A stretch of 64,000 bases of DNA from Paenibacillus tritici (GTDB taxonomy: Bacteria > Bacillota > Bacilli > Paenibacillales > Paenibacillaceae), in NCBI RefSeq assembly GCF_013204885.1, contig NZ_JABMKX010000016.1, positions 1 through 64,000 of the forward strand, written 5' to 3'. The notes under the pieces are model-generated. The model searched no databases. It worked only from the letters and a program-made list of their open reading frames with translations, and was not told the origin of the DNA. Position numbers and translations under genes: made by a program. Of this stretch, positions 36,179-45,791 are shown piece by piece; position 1 is the stretch's first letter; every line of letters starts with the position of its first letter.

Positions 36179-36226
36179 AAAAACGGCTACGGCCTCCTTG
36201 ATTTCAAGGGGCTGTAGCCGTTTTTG
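36179..36226 (+). terminator. Terminator of the GH38-GH125 arm
   Basis: AAACGGCTAC-GGCCTCCTTG (36181-36200) pairs with CAAGGGGCTGTAGCCGTTT (36205-36223), then TTTTT. It is nearly a copy of the hairpin at 36677-36716. Confidence 0.88.
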
Positions 36227-36240
36227 TGATAAAGCTGGAA

Positions 36241-36620
36241 ATTTAGCTCGCGTCCGGCACGATCAGGTGCATTAATACCCTTCATTCTCACATTTAGCCC
36301 GCGTCCGGGAGATTGAGGTGCACTAATACCCTTCATTTCCACTTTTGGCCGGCTTCTGGCGGATTGAGGTGCATTAATACCCTTCATTCTCACATTTGGC
36401 CGGCTTCTGGCGAATTCAAAGGGATTTATCCCTCAGGTTTCCACATTTAGCCCACTTTCGGCGAATTCAAAGGGATTTATCCCTCTGGTTTCCACACTCA
36501 GCCCACTTTCGGCGAATTCAAAAGGAGTTATCCCTTTGGTTTCCACACTTAGCCAACTTCCGGCGAATTCAGAGGGATTTATCCCCCTGAATCTCCACTC
36601 AGCCCACTTCCGGCGCCCCA
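36241..36620. repeat. 51-bp tandem repeat, eight copies in two sequence classes
   Basis: Units anchored on ATTTAGCC-like words start at 36241, 36292, 36343, 36394, 36445, 36496, 36547 and 36597: seven intervals of 51, 51, 51, 51, 51, 51 and 50. The first units contain GGTGCATTAATACC, the later ones AGGGATTTATCCCT, both small palindromes with changes on both arms. The period is 17 codons, which keeps frames open on both strands; I do not regard these as genes. Confidence 0.95.
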
Positions 36621-36676
36621 TCTATACTCATCTTATCCACGCCAGACAGTTCTCCTTACTCCTTTACACATAACAA

Positions 36677-36716
36677 ACGGCTGCGGCCTCCTTGAACTCA
36701 AGGAAGCCGCAGCCGT
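36677..36716 (-). terminator. Terminator of deoC
   Basis: ACGGCTGCGGC...GCCGCAGCCGT with an inner TCCTTG/CAAGGA stem, followed on the minus strand by TTTGTTATG. Close copy of the terminator at 36179-36226 on the other side of the 51-bp array. Confidence 0.8.
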
Positions 36717-36739
36717 CTACAGGTTAGCCAATCTTCTAT

Positions 36740-37417
36740 TTAGTAGCCGCTCTGGCTCTGCTCGCCTTTGGCAATCGCCACACCGCCGCTTGTCCCGATC
36801 CGGCTTGCACCTGCGCCGATCATTACGAGGGCATCTTCCGCGCTGCGGACACCGCCGGAGGCCTTCACGCCGATCTCAGGGCCAACAGTCGCCCGCATCA
36901 GCGCGATATCTTCCTTGGTTGCCCCGCCGGTAGAGAATCCGGTCGAGGTCTTCACGAAGTCTGCTCCCGCTTCTACAGCAAGCTTGCAGGCGCGGATCTT
37001 CTCTTCTTCAGTCAGCAGGCAGGCTTCGATGATGACCTTGGTCAGCGCCTTGCCGCGTGCGGCTTCGACTACTGCAACCATATCGCGCTTCACCAATTCA
37101 TCGTTTCCGTCTTTCAGTGCGCCGATGTTGATGACCATGTCCACTTCACCGGCACCGTTCGCAATCGCATCAGCCGCTTCAAAAGCCTTGACCTCCGGTG
37201 TCGATGCTCCCAGCGGGAACCCGATTACCGTACACACCTTCACTTCCGGAGTATCCTTCAGCACGGCATGGGCCGTGGCTACCCAGGCGGGGTTCACGCA
37301 GACAGATGCGAATTTGTAAGCCTTGGCTTCCTCAGCCAGCTTGATAATATCGTCTTTACGGGCATCCGCCTTCAGCAGCGTATGGTCAATAATCCCGGAT
37401 ATTGTAGTCTCACTCAT
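36740..37417 (-). CDS. deoC: Deoxyribose-phosphate aldolase
   Basis: Class I aldolase that cleaves 2-deoxyribose 5-phosphate to acetaldehyde and glyceraldehyde 3-phosphate in deoxynucleoside breakdown. IIDHTLLKADA at the N-terminus, EVDMVINIGALKDG, KVIIEACLLTEEE, and the Schiff-base lysine in GADFVKTSTGFSTGGAT are all present, as is the phosphate loop GVKASGGVRS. At 225 residues it is full length. GGAGGAATAGAACA precedes the ATG. Monocistronic; no nucleoside phosphorylase gene is adjacent. Confidence 0.97.
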   Translation of the reverse strand: MSETTISGIIDHTLLKADARKDDIIKLAEEAKAYKFASVCVNPAWVATAHAVLKDTPEVKVCTVIGFPLGASTPEVKAFEAADAIANGAGEVDMVINIGALKDGNDELVKRDMVAVVEAARGKALTKVIIEACLLTEEEKIRACKLAVEAGADFVKTSTGFSTGGATKEDIALMRATVGPEIGVKASGGVRSAEDALVMIGAGASRIGTSGGVAIAKGEQSQSGY

Positions 37418-37569
37418 TGTTCTATTCCTCCATGTAATCGGTAGTAGATGTTCACATACCTTGTAATCATACCAATAGTCGGATACTTTTGAAAGCTGGA
37501 GGCCAACATCTGTTCAATAACGATACCGGGGGCAGGACAGATCAGGCAGCCGAAGGAGTTACCTCTGAC

Positions 37570-39327
37570 TCAGACCTTCACCTGCCGGATGGCTTCCCGC
37601 AAGCTGCCCGTATTCGCGCTGATGGTCATCGAAGCCTCGTAGACTTCTTTGATTTTTTCCAATTGCAGGCCGGTCAGCTCTCGGATCTGCCGTGTCTGCT
37701 CCGAGACATCTCCGGCAATATCAGCCATACTGCCCACAGTAGCTGCTACCTCCTCCGAACCTGCGGATAGCTGCTCTGCGGTCGCCGACACATCAATAAT
37801 CTGTCCGGCCACCTCACGAAAAGCGGCTGAAGCCTCCAGCAGAGAAGCCTCCGCTTCGGCGGATATCCGCACCCCTTCCTCCACTTCACCGGATGCTTGC
37901 GTCATTTGCGCACTGATGTTGGCCGAAGCCTTGCTGATATGAATCAGCAGGTCGGCAACCCGCTCCACGGAGGCAGCGGAGCCTTCCGCCAGCTTGCGTA
38001 CTTCACCGGCTACGACCGTGAAGCCTCTGCCATGCTCCCCCGCACGCGCTGCCTCAATAGAGGCGTTCAGGGCAAGCAGCTTCGTCTGGTCCGCGAACTG
38101 CTTTATCGCCGCCAGCGCGCCTTCAATCTCCCCGGCATAGCCTTGCAGCAGCAGCACGATATCCAGGGTATCCCCGGTGGAGACGGAGATCGACTTCATC
38201 TGCTGATTCGTGTGGTTCATGGCAGTCTGGGACGACTGGACAATATCCAGCGCCTTGAGCGCGAATTCCGAGACCGTAGCCGAAGCCTCCGAGATGCGCG
38301 TGATCCCCTGTGCCATCTCATCCATCGCCACAGCGCTGCTCTGCGCTCCTTCGGTCTGTGAATGAGCTCCGGCGTAGATGTCGCTTATTCTGCCGTTGAC
38401 AGCCTCACTCATCTTCAGCACATCGTCGGCGTTCCGGGCGAAGGTCTCGGAGGAACCGTAGAGACTGTCAGACGCAGTAGACACATTGGATACCATCCCC
38501 CGCACTCTCGTATTCAGATCTCCTGACATCTGAAGCATAGCCTGATAGGCTGTTCCAATCTCGTCCCTGGAGGTAACCGGACGGGTATGCAGTATCCGGC
38601 CTGCCTCAGCCAGGTCGCCTCTGGCCATGGTCTCCGCACTCTTCGTGATCGTCCCCAGCGGACGCAAAGACCTCGATACGAACCAGGCCAGGACTGCCAA
38701 TGCAGCCAACGATAAGGCCAGAATAATGCTATAGAGCGGCAGACTTTGCATCAGGACATCACGGGTCAGCGTACTGAGGACAGCCACATCGGTATCAATG
38801 CCCAGCGCTCCAATCAGTGCCCCGCCAGCATCTGTCATAGGCACGAAGGCCGAGATATAATCCCCGTATTCAGGATTTCGGATCAGCGGCGTGCTGGCCT
38901 TCTCTCCGGCAAGCACTGCCTCAACGGCAGCAGCCGGCATATCCGTACTTTCGTTGATCTGTGAAGCCAGCGGGTCCCCCTCCGGTCTGCCGTCAATCAT
39001 CAGCATCGGCTGACGCGCTTCATCAATTCGCACAAAATATACATAACGGGCACCCATCGACTTCCGGAACTGATCCAATTCATTGCGGAGTGACCAATAC
39101 AGGTCCGTCTCCTGCGGATCGGCCAGGAACTCGCGGTAGCGTCCGGCATCAATCTGTGTAACATAATGGCTGGCAATACTCATGTTGTAGCTGCTGATCG
39201 TCCCTTTGACTGCTGACCCGGTATTCCCCCATTGAATCGCGACATTTCCTGCCGTAATACATAGAATCACTGCGGTCATAACACATAGGATTCGGGCAAT
39301 CAGTCTTGTCCGGATAAAAGAAAACAT
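37570..39327 (-). CDS. Methyl-accepting chemotaxis protein
   Basis: Transmembrane chemoreceptor. A membrane segment at ~10-30, a periplasm-side sensor of ~160 residues that reads like a Cache fold (RYVYFVRIDEARQPMLMIDG, GALGIDTDVAVL), a second membrane segment at ~195-215, HAMP at ~216-270, then the signalling helices with the hairpin QFADQTKLLALNASIEAARAG and GFTVVAGEVRKLAEGSA. At 585 residues it is typical. The ligand is unknown. Flagellar genes are not in the window. Confidence 0.95.
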   Translation of the reverse strand: MFSFIRTRLIARILCVMTAVILCITAGNVAIQWGNTGSAVKGTISSYNMSIASHYVTQIDAGRYREFLADPQETDLYWSLRNELDQFRKSMGARYVYFVRIDEARQPMLMIDGRPEGDPLASQINESTDMPAAAVEAVLAGEKASTPLIRNPEYGDYISAFVPMTDAGGALIGALGIDTDVAVLSTLTRDVLMQSLPLYSIILALSLAALAVLAWFVSRSLRPLGTITKSAETMARGDLAEAGRILHTRPVTSRDEIGTAYQAMLQMSGDLNTRVRGMVSNVSTASDSLYGSSETFARNADDVLKMSEAVNGRISDIYAGAHSQTEGAQSSAVAMDEMAQGITRISEASATVSEFALKALDIVQSSQTAMNHTNQQMKSISVSTGDTLDIVLLLQGYAGEIEGALAAIKQFADQTKLLALNASIEAARAGEHGRGFTVVAGEVRKLAEGSAASVERVADLLIHISKASANISAQMTQASGEVEEGVRISAEAEASLLEASAAFREVAGQIIDVSATAEQLSAGSEEVAATVGSMADIAGDVSEQTRQIRELTGLQLEKIKEVYEASMTISANTGSLREAIRQVKV

Positions 39328-39595
39328 AGAGGCCTTCCCTTTCGCGCATTACAATTGCGTTATTAAAGTAGGGCCATCTCCGAAATGCAATGACAAATGT
39401 CCCTCTACCGGAAAATTTCGACAAACTTTTCAAAAATCCTTTTTCCTGTTTCAAGATACTTTAGGACGGCACCGTTTCAGCGGGAAACAGAAGACTGGTG
39501 GATGGAGCGAACCTTAGACATCCTTATCTTGTTAAAAAGGCTGCTTCCGGAGCATACAACGCTCCAAAAGCAGCCTTTCCTCTTATCCTTATGAT
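39328..39595. other. Intergenic spacer with half hairpin element
   Basis: Positions 39458-39495 (TTTAGGACGGCACCGTTTCAGCGGGAAA region) match the right half of the 84-bp hairpin element; its left half is missing. The rest holds the chemoreceptor upstream region and the sulP terminator. Confidence 0.6.
39536..39578 (-). terminator. Terminator of the SulP gene
   Basis: AAAGGCTGCTTCCGGAGC (39536-39553) pairs with GCTCCAAAAGCAGCCTTT (39561-39578), followed on the minus strand by TTAAC after a short T run. Confidence 0.8.
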
Positions 39596-41053
39596 TTATC
39601 CATGGCCGCCGGAGGGCGACAATCCGACCCGCTGTACCAGCCGGGCGCTTTCTTCATTTAAGCCGGTTATCGTTACTTTTTTGCCCAGCGCAGCGTACTT
39701 GTCCATCGACCTCGCAATCGCCCCCACCGCTGACTGATCCCATACATGGGAACGGCTGAAGTCGATAACGACCTGCTCCGGGTCACTCTCATACATGAAT
39801 TCATTCACGAAATGACTGGTTGTCCCGAAGAATAGCTGGCCCGATACTTTATAAGTAGTTACAGAGGCCGTAGTATGAACGCTCAGCTGTATGGAAGCTA
39901 TCTTCCAGGCAAAAGACAAGGCGCTCAGCAGGACACCGAACAATACGCCGATCGACAGGTTATCGGTAGCCACTACCGTTACCACCGTGACGACCATGAC
40001 CAGGGCGTCGCTTAACGGAATTCTCCGCAAGGAGATCAGGGACTTCCATTCAAAGGTGCTGATGCAGACCATAATCATTACACCGACCAGTGCGCCCATC
40101 GGAATCTGCTTGACCACATTGCCCAGAACAAGTATCAGGAACAAGAGAAACAGCCCGGATACAAAAGTTGACAAGCGCGTCCGTCCGCCCGATTTCATAT
40201 TGACCATCGACTGGCCGATCATCGCACAGCCTGCCATACCCCCGAAGAAGCCCGTCACGATGTTGGCAAGACCCTGACCCTTCGCTTCCCGGTTCTTGTC
40301 GCTGCCTGTGCCGGTGATATCATCAATCAGCGTGGCCGTCATCAGGGATTCCAGTAATCCGACTACAGCGAGCGACAGCGAATACGGCAGAATAATCATC
40401 AGCGTATCCAGCGTGAACGGAAGATTCGGCAGATGGAACACCGGCAGCGCTGAAGTAATTGTCCCCATATCGCCCACGGTTCTTACATCCAGATCAAGCA
40501 CAATGCTGAGTACCGAGACTGCAACAATGGCGACCAGCGCCGAAGGCACAGCCTTGGTGATCCGCGGAACCGTATAGATAATGACCAGGGTAAGGGCCAC
40601 CAGTGCGTACATAATCCAGCCCTGTCCTTCAAAATGCACCAGCTGAGCCATAAAGATCAGAATCGCAAGCGCGTTGACAAAACCGGTCATGACCGGCTGC
40701 GGCAGAAAGGTGATGAATCTGCCCAGCTTCAGCATCCCCATCACAATCTGAAGGATGCCCGCCAGCACCGTCGCTGCGAACAGGTACTCAATGCCGTGCG
40801 AGAGCACGAGGCTGCCGACCAGCAGCGCCATTGCTCCTGTCGCTGCCGAGATCATGCCCGGTCTTCCGCCGGCGAAGGCTGTGACAATAGCGATACAGAA
40901 CGAGGCGTACAATCCAACCATAGGGCTTACACCGGCGAGGATGGAGAAAGCAATCGCTTCAGGAATTAAGGCAATAGCCACGGTCATGCCCGATAGAACA
41001 TCACTCCGTGTGTTGGAGAACCAACCGTTGTTGTATGAGACAGATTGCTTCAA
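39596..41053 (-). CDS. SulP-family anion transporter with STAS domain
   Basis: Membrane anion carrier (sulfate or bicarbonate type). Ten or more hydrophobic segments start near NTRSDVLSGMTVAIALIPEA; the family region PMVGLYASFCIAIVTAFAGGRP follows, and GFFGGMAGCAMIGQSMVN lies mid-protein. The C-terminal ~100 residues are a STAS domain (QVVIDFSRSHVWDQSAVGAI). I prefer the TTG at 41053, which has AGGAGG ten bases upstream; an ATG at 41101 has no RBS. Substrate cannot be told; the sulfur operon is 6 kb away and not linked by transcription. Confidence 0.9.
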   Translation of the reverse strand: MKQSVSYNNGWFSNTRSDVLSGMTVAIALIPEAIAFSILAGVSPMVGLYASFCIAIVTAFAGGRPGMISAATGAMALLVGSLVLSHGIEYLFAATVLAGILQIVMGMLKLGRFITFLPQPVMTGFVNALAILIFMAQLVHFEGQGWIMYALVALTLVIIYTVPRITKAVPSALVAIVAVSVLSIVLDLDVRTVGDMGTITSALPVFHLPNLPFTLDTLMIILPYSLSLAVVGLLESLMTATLIDDITGTGSDKNREAKGQGLANIVTGFFGGMAGCAMIGQSMVNMKSGGRTRLSTFVSGLFLLFLILVLGNVVKQIPMGALVGVMIMVCISTFEWKSLISLRRIPLSDALVMVVTVVTVVATDNLSIGVLFGVLLSALSFAWKIASIQLSVHTTASVTTYKVSGQLFFGTTSHFVNEFMYESDPEQVVIDFSRSHVWDQSAVGAIARSMDKYAALGKKVTITGLNEESARLVQRVGLSPSGGHG

Positions 41054-41249
41054 ATTTTCAGTTCCTCCTGTGTCTTGTGATAAGGTGATAGGCTTTGCCA
41101 TAAAGCCCGGGTCCGGTGCACCGCCAATGCTATTTATTGTACCTGACCCGCCTTACACTCTACAAAAGTGAATCTTATTCTTGTAAGCGCTAATTACTGC
41201 CCTTTTCTCCCGGATACTGCTATTTACGCCCGAATTCTAGATATTGAAA

Positions 41250-42326
41250 TTAACGGTATAATCCCGAAGCCTTCACTTCATTGAAGAAGGTGTTGAACTC
41301 CTCAATGTTAAGCTGCTGAGCCGCATCGGACAATGCCGTGGCCGGATCAGGATGCACCTCCACCATAATACCGTCAGCTCCGGCGGCAAGCGCAGCCTTG
41401 GCACAAGGAATCAGAATATCCTTGCGTCCCGTCGAATGGGTCACATCGACCAGCACCGGCAGATGGCACTCCTGCTTGAGAATCGGCACCGCCGAGATAT
41501 CCAGCGTATTGCGCGTCGACTTCTCATAAGTACGGATGCCGCGTTCAATCAGCATAATCTCCATATTGCCGCGGGACATAATATATTCTGCCGCATGAAC
41601 GAATTCATCCAGCGTCGCGGATAATCCGCGCTTCAGCAATACCGGCTTATTCACTTCCCCTACGGCCTTGAGCAGCTCGAAGTTATGCATATTCCGTGCG
41701 CCGACCTGTATAACATCCACATAATCCAGCGCTTCTTCAATATGGCGGGGGTCCACAATCTCACTGATGGTCAGCAGCCCGTATTCGTCCGCCGCTTCAC
41801 GCAGAATTCTCAGTCCGTCCATCCCCAGCCCCTGGAAGTCATAAGGTGAGGTACGGGGCTTGAAGGCTCCGCCGCGCATGACCTTCACGCCCGCCTTCTG
41901 CAAGGCCGCAGCAACCGTACGGGTCTGCAGCTCACTCTCCACGGAGCAGGGCCCTGCCACCATCAGTGAGGATAAGCCGCCGACGGTAACATTCCCTGGA
42001 AGAACGATAACGGTGTCCTCCGCATGATTTTTACGGGCTACCAGCAGGGATTTCTTATGCTCTGTACTCTGCAGGTCAAGTGAAGCAGAGAAAATCTGCT
42101 TGAACAAAGTGCGGATGGTTCCGCTGGTGAACGGCCCCTTATTGCTCGCTACCAGCTTCTCCAGCATAGCCTTCTCCCGTTCAGGATCGAACTTCGGCAC
42201 ACCCTGCTTCTCTTTGAGCACTCCAATCTCCTGAACGATTCCGGCACGCTCCGAGATCAGCTCCAGCAATTGACTGTTAATCTCATCCAATCTTCCTCTT
42301 AGACCATCCAATTCCACATTACTCAT
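41250..42326 (-). CDS. aroA: Bifunctional chorismate mutase / DAHP synthase
   Basis: First enzyme of the shikimate pathway, fused to an AroQ-type chorismate mutase as in Bacillus subtilis AroA. Residues ~1-90 are the mutase (LRGRLDEINSQLLELISERA with its KEKQG...PEREKAML helix), which can serve as the feedback sensor. Residues ~105-358 are the class Ib KDO8P-like DAHP synthase: MVAGPCSVES, RGGAFKPRTSPYDFQG, KRGLSATLDEFVHAAEYI, and VDVTHSTGRK. The start is at 42326 behind AAAGGGAG; a GTG nine bases upstream overlaps the RBS. It is transcribed from a T-box leader. Confidence 0.96.
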   Translation of the reverse strand: MSNVELDGLRGRLDEINSQLLELISERAGIVQEIGVLKEKQGVPKFDPEREKAMLEKLVASNKGPFTSGTIRTLFKQIFSASLDLQSTEHKKSLLVARKNHAEDTVIVLPGNVTVGGLSSLMVAGPCSVESELQTRTVAAALQKAGVKVMRGGAFKPRTSPYDFQGLGMDGLRILREAADEYGLLTISEIVDPRHIEEALDYVDVIQVGARNMHNFELLKAVGEVNKPVLLKRGLSATLDEFVHAAEYIMSRGNMEIMLIERGIRTYEKSTRNTLDISAVPILKQECHLPVLVDVTHSTGRKDILIPCAKAALAAGADGIMVEVHPDPATALSDAAQQLNIEEFNTFFNEVKASGLYR

Positions 42327-42369
42327 TCCGGGCACTCCCTTTGTATAGTTAATAGTTAAGTCTGTGAAT

Positions 42370-42711
42370 CAACGCAAAAAGACCCCCCGCCGCAAGGGAC
42401 GAGGAGCCGTGGTACCACCCTTATTTAGAGCTGAATCCTGCTGACGCATCAGCACCCGGGTAGGGAGTGAATCTCCCGGCCCTGAATCAACTCTGTCTTA
42501 CATCCGTTAACGCAGGAAGCGGGCCGTCCTACTCAGTCCTGCTGCAGCAGGAACCTTCAGGGGCCGACTCGGAAGTGAACTTCGGCACTAAACGTCGCAT
42601 GAGGGTGCTCTCAGTCTCCGGCACACCTTCCCTGTTAAGCTCCGCTATGAAGTGCTTACTCTCTTCGTCATTGTCATTGCATGGTATATCGGTGCGTCTT
42701 ATGCACCGGTT
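42370..42711 (-). promoter_or_regulatory. T-box riboswitch upstream of DAHP synthase gene
   Basis: The T-box core AAGGGTGGTACCACGG is present on the minus strand (42407-42422), followed by CTCCTCGTCCC and GGCGGGGGGTCTTTTT, the competing terminator (ends ~42376). About 290 nt of leader upstream can fold into stem I. In the expected specifier region the sequence GAAGTTCACTTCC (~42568-42580) suggests UUC followed by A, i.e. a phenylalanine codon. Uncharged tRNA would favour antitermination. The core is certain; the specifier assignment is tentative. No gene lies in 42327-42820. Confidence 0.93.
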
Positions 42712-42717
42712 TCTGCT

Positions 42718-42746
42718 ATCTTAATCAAAAAGGCTTCCACATGCAA
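42718..42746 (-). promoter_or_regulatory. Promoter of the T-box leader
   Basis: On the minus strand TTGCAT (42741-42746) and TAAGAT (42718-42723) are separated by 17 bp, just ahead of the leader. Confidence 0.6.
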
Positions 42747-42820
42747 GACTTCACAGCGCTGCCTTACAGCTTTAACACAGCATTGTGATTAAATTGTGAA
42801 TAGAGAACATGCCCCGCTGC

Positions 42821-45121
42821 TCAGAAAAAGGTATGGATCACAGTCATAATAGCTTCGCTTCTCAGCGGCTTGCTGATGTACTCATCCATTCCGGCTTCAA
42901 GACATAACTCCCGGTCGCCTTTAAGCGCGTTGGCGGTCACTGCAATGATTACGGGCTGCAAGTCTGCGGGCTGCTCTGCCCGGATTCTTGCCGTTGCCTC
43001 CAGGCCGTTCATGCCTGGCATCTGCACATCCATGAAGATCAGATCATAGCTGCGCCGGCCGGTCATCTCTATGGCCTTACGCCCATCTTCGGCAACATCT
43101 ACGGCGAACCCCTGCTTCTCCAGGATTTTGCGCAGCACAATCTGATTGATCACGTTGTCTTCAGCTACCAGAATCCGTAACGGGCGGCCCAATACCCCCT
43201 GCTCGAGCAGGTCTCCACCCGGCCCTTCAGCCGGAAGCGCCTGTACTTCGGTCCGGAGTACCACAGTGAACACAAAGGTTGCCCCCTGCTCAGCCGTGGG
43301 GTCCAGATATATTCTGCCGCCCATCCGCTCCACCAGCTGCTTGCTGATCGCCAGCCCCAGACCGGTTCCTTCAGCCTTGCGGCCCATGAACTGATCCGTC
43401 TGGTAGAACGGCTCGAACAAGCGGCCGCGGGCAGCTTCCGGAATACCGCTCCCCGTATCGGCCACAGTGAATTGCAGTGTTACGCCTGCCGGACTTCCGG
43501 CAATACGCTGCACGCCTACTTTAATTCCGCCTGTACTGGTGAATTTCACTGCATTGCCGACCAGATTAAGCAGAATCTGCTTCAGCCTTTCCCCATCTCC
43601 GATCAGCTGCTGCGGCACATCCGGCCCCACCTCTACCCCGATATCCAGACCTTTACGCTCCGCCTTCAGCTTCAGTAGCTCAAGGGCGGAATCCATGCAG
43701 TGCTGCAGGATGAACGGCTCATCCTGAAGTGTGATTTTGCCTGCCTCAATCTTGGAGAGATCGAGAATATCGTTAATGATATTCAGCAGGGATTCCCCGC
43801 TCTGGCGGATAATCTCCAGGAACTCCCTCTGCTGTGAGCCCGGCTCACTCATCTCCAGCAGCAGGTCGGTCATCCCGATCACCCCGTTCATCGGGGTGCG
43901 GATTTCGTGGCTCATCATGGCCAGAAATTCACTTTTGGCACGGTTGGTATGCTCTGCCGTTTCTTTGTCAATCAGCAGCTTCTTCTGCTCGGTAATATCC
44001 TTGACGATAATATAAAAGCCAACGGTAGAATTGTTGATAATAATCGGGGCAAGGGTTGTCAGAACCTCTACGGAATGCCCGTCCTTATGCCAGATCAGGT
44101 TGATGTCCTGTTCCATGGTCCGGCTCTTGTGGCCCAGGCCGATTACATTCTGAAGGTGATGTTCGCCAACGATCCGGCCGACACTCATGCCCACCAGCTC
44201 GGGTATGGTATAACCTGTCAGGCGTACCGCCTGTTCATTCCCGTTGATGATATGACCCTCCAGGTCCAGAGAGATGATGGCGTCATGATTATACTTCTTC
44301 AGCGACGTATAACGTTCGACAGACTCCTGCAGCTTCTGCTCCATAATCTTGCGCTGGGTCACATCGCGGCCTACCGCAAGCACGCCCCGCTCCCCGCCAT
44401 ATTCGACCATTCTCATTGTGAACTCGATCCAGAGATATTCCCCTGAGGCATGAAGAATCCGCAACTGGACGCTAGGAGATTCAGCGACCTGCTGCTCACT
44501 CATGAATTCCATATCCTCAGGGTGAACCAGTCTGCTGATATCACGGCCGACCAGCTCCTGCGGCTTGTACCCGAGCACATCCTCAACCGAAGGGGAGCAA
44601 TACTGGCAGAAGGAGCCCGGCGAAGCATAATACACAATGTCCCTGATATTCTCTGCAATCAGCCGGTACAACCCGTCTGGAGGCTCAGAGCGTTCCTTCC
44701 GGGGTTCCCGGAGCGGCAAGCCCGCCAGATGAATAAGGTAATACAGCCCGGCTCCCGTTGAGGGCTCGTTAACCCTGGCAACATGCAGCAGCACCGGAAC
44801 CGCAGTGCCGTCCGCATGGCGCATATTCAGTTCCGCTTCCCAAAAAGGGGCTTCTCCCGCGCTCAAAGTCCCCATTCTATGCTTATGTAACTGCTGGGAA
44901 TCTTCATACACAAACTCTGCGAAGTGATGTCCCAGCAGCTCTTCTTCGGTATATCCGAGCAGAAGGGTAACTGCCGGGTTCACATTTGTCCATACTTCAG
45001 AAATGGAGAGAAAGGCTGCTCCGGCAGTTCCAGTTTTAAATGCCTGTTCCAATGGAGAAGAAGCCTGCGCATGCTGTCCTAGCATAAAATCCACCGCCCG
45101 TTTGTGGAGTAATAAATGCAA
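42821..45121 (-). CDS. Hybrid sensor histidine kinase with three PAS domains
   Basis: Soluble (no membrane segment) 766-residue kinase. PAS domains cover ~20-135, ~150-265 and ~270-390, two with PAC-like ends (YLWIEFTMRM, VGFYIIVKDITEQKK). HisKA follows with the phospho-acceptor in MMSHEIRTPMNGVIGM, then HATPase with NLVGNAVKFT, DTGSGIP and GTGLGLAIS, and a C-terminal receiver (RILVAEDNVINQ, phospho-Asp in FMDVQMPGMNG). A lone receiver gene lies upstream on the same strand and may exchange phosphate with it. The signal is unknown. Confidence 0.95.
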   Translation of the reverse strand: MHLLLHKRAVDFMLGQHAQASSPLEQAFKTGTAGAAFLSISEVWTNVNPAVTLLLGYTEEELLGHHFAEFVYEDSQQLHKHRMGTLSAGEAPFWEAELNMRHADGTAVPVLLHVARVNEPSTGAGLYYLIHLAGLPLREPRKERSEPPDGLYRLIAENIRDIVYYASPGSFCQYCSPSVEDVLGYKPQELVGRDISRLVHPEDMEFMSEQQVAESPSVQLRILHASGEYLWIEFTMRMVEYGGERGVLAVGRDVTQRKIMEQKLQESVERYTSLKKYNHDAIISLDLEGHIINGNEQAVRLTGYTIPELVGMSVGRIVGEHHLQNVIGLGHKSRTMEQDINLIWHKDGHSVEVLTTLAPIIINNSTVGFYIIVKDITEQKKLLIDKETAEHTNRAKSEFLAMMSHEIRTPMNGVIGMTDLLLEMSEPGSQQREFLEIIRQSGESLLNIINDILDLSKIEAGKITLQDEPFILQHCMDSALELLKLKAERKGLDIGVEVGPDVPQQLIGDGERLKQILLNLVGNAVKFTSTGGIKVGVQRIAGSPAGVTLQFTVADTGSGIPEAARGRLFEPFYQTDQFMGRKAEGTGLGLAISKQLVERMGGRIYLDPTAEQGATFVFTVVLRTEVQALPAEGPGGDLLEQGVLGRPLRILVAEDNVINQIVLRKILEKQGFAVDVAEDGRKAIEMTGRRSYDLIFMDVQMPGMNGLEATARIRAEQPADLQPVIIAVTANALKGDRELCLEAGMDEYISKPLRSEAIMTVIHTFF

Positions 45122-45340
45122 TTCTTTTATATTAAATCCGTAATATAAATATCTTGCATAATCAGGCGAAAGTCAAATCATGTTGTCGAAATATAGACTG
45201 CCCCATATTGAGTTAAGTTATCGTGTGAATCCTGTACTTTTTATTAATGAATACAATAGCCTGTGAACCGGCCGCCAGACAGAGTTCTCCCCAGTTCTCC
45301 ACCTTTGATTATTTCTTTGTTATCTTCAGCCGATCTTCTA

Positions 45341-45730
45341 TCATTCTTCGCTGCAAAGCAGTCTTTTCACGGTCTCGGTGAACGCTTTGACCTGAAATGG
45401 CTTGGTAATATATGCGGCAAAGCCCTTCTTCCGGGCCTTCTCAATATCCGATTTTTGAGCGAACGCGCTGGTCGCCAGTACCGGAATATGACTAGTCGCC
45501 TTATCCTGCTGCAATATTTCCAGAGCTTCATATCCGTTGAGTCCGGGAAGCCCTATATCCAGGATGATCAGATCCGGCAGAGCTTCCCGGGCCATGCTTA
45601 AACCGAGTTCTGCCGTCTCAGCCTTCAGCAGCAATACGGAGGGCAGGTTTCTTTTGAAGATATGGTACACCAAAGCCATGTTGAGCTGATTATCTTCCAC
45701 GTATAGTACTGTCCACTTGTACTCCTCCAT
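45341..45730 (-). CDS. Single-domain response regulator (receiver only)
   Basis: 129 residues, one receiver domain and no output: acidic pair in VLYVEDNQLN, phospho-Asp in LIILDIGLPGLNGYEAL, Thr/Ser in LATSAF and Lys in YITKPF. The DNQLNM and DIGLPG forms are those of DivK/CheY-like relays. It starts at 45730 behind AGGAGG. The 219-bp gap to the hybrid kinase gene shows no terminator, so co-expression is possible. Confidence 0.93.
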   Translation of the reverse strand: MEEYKWTVLYVEDNQLNMALVYHIFKRNLPSVLLLKAETAELGLSMAREALPDLIILDIGLPGLNGYEALEILQQDKATSHIPVLATSAFAQKSDIEKARKKGFAAYITKPFQVKAFTETVKRLLCSEE

Positions 45731-45791
45731 CCAGCATATCCTCCTAAAAAATCTCAGCACCACCAATACCTGCTGCGGACAGGCAGAAAAT

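Noticed and set aside
36396..36590. Short coding gene with a 17-residue peptide repeat
   Set aside because: The frame is open on both strands because 51 is divisible by three; no RBS and the palindromic bases explain the pattern.
36241..36620. CRISPR array
   Set aside because: Units are contiguous 51-bp repeats with no unique spacers alternating with identical repeats, and no cas gene is in the window.
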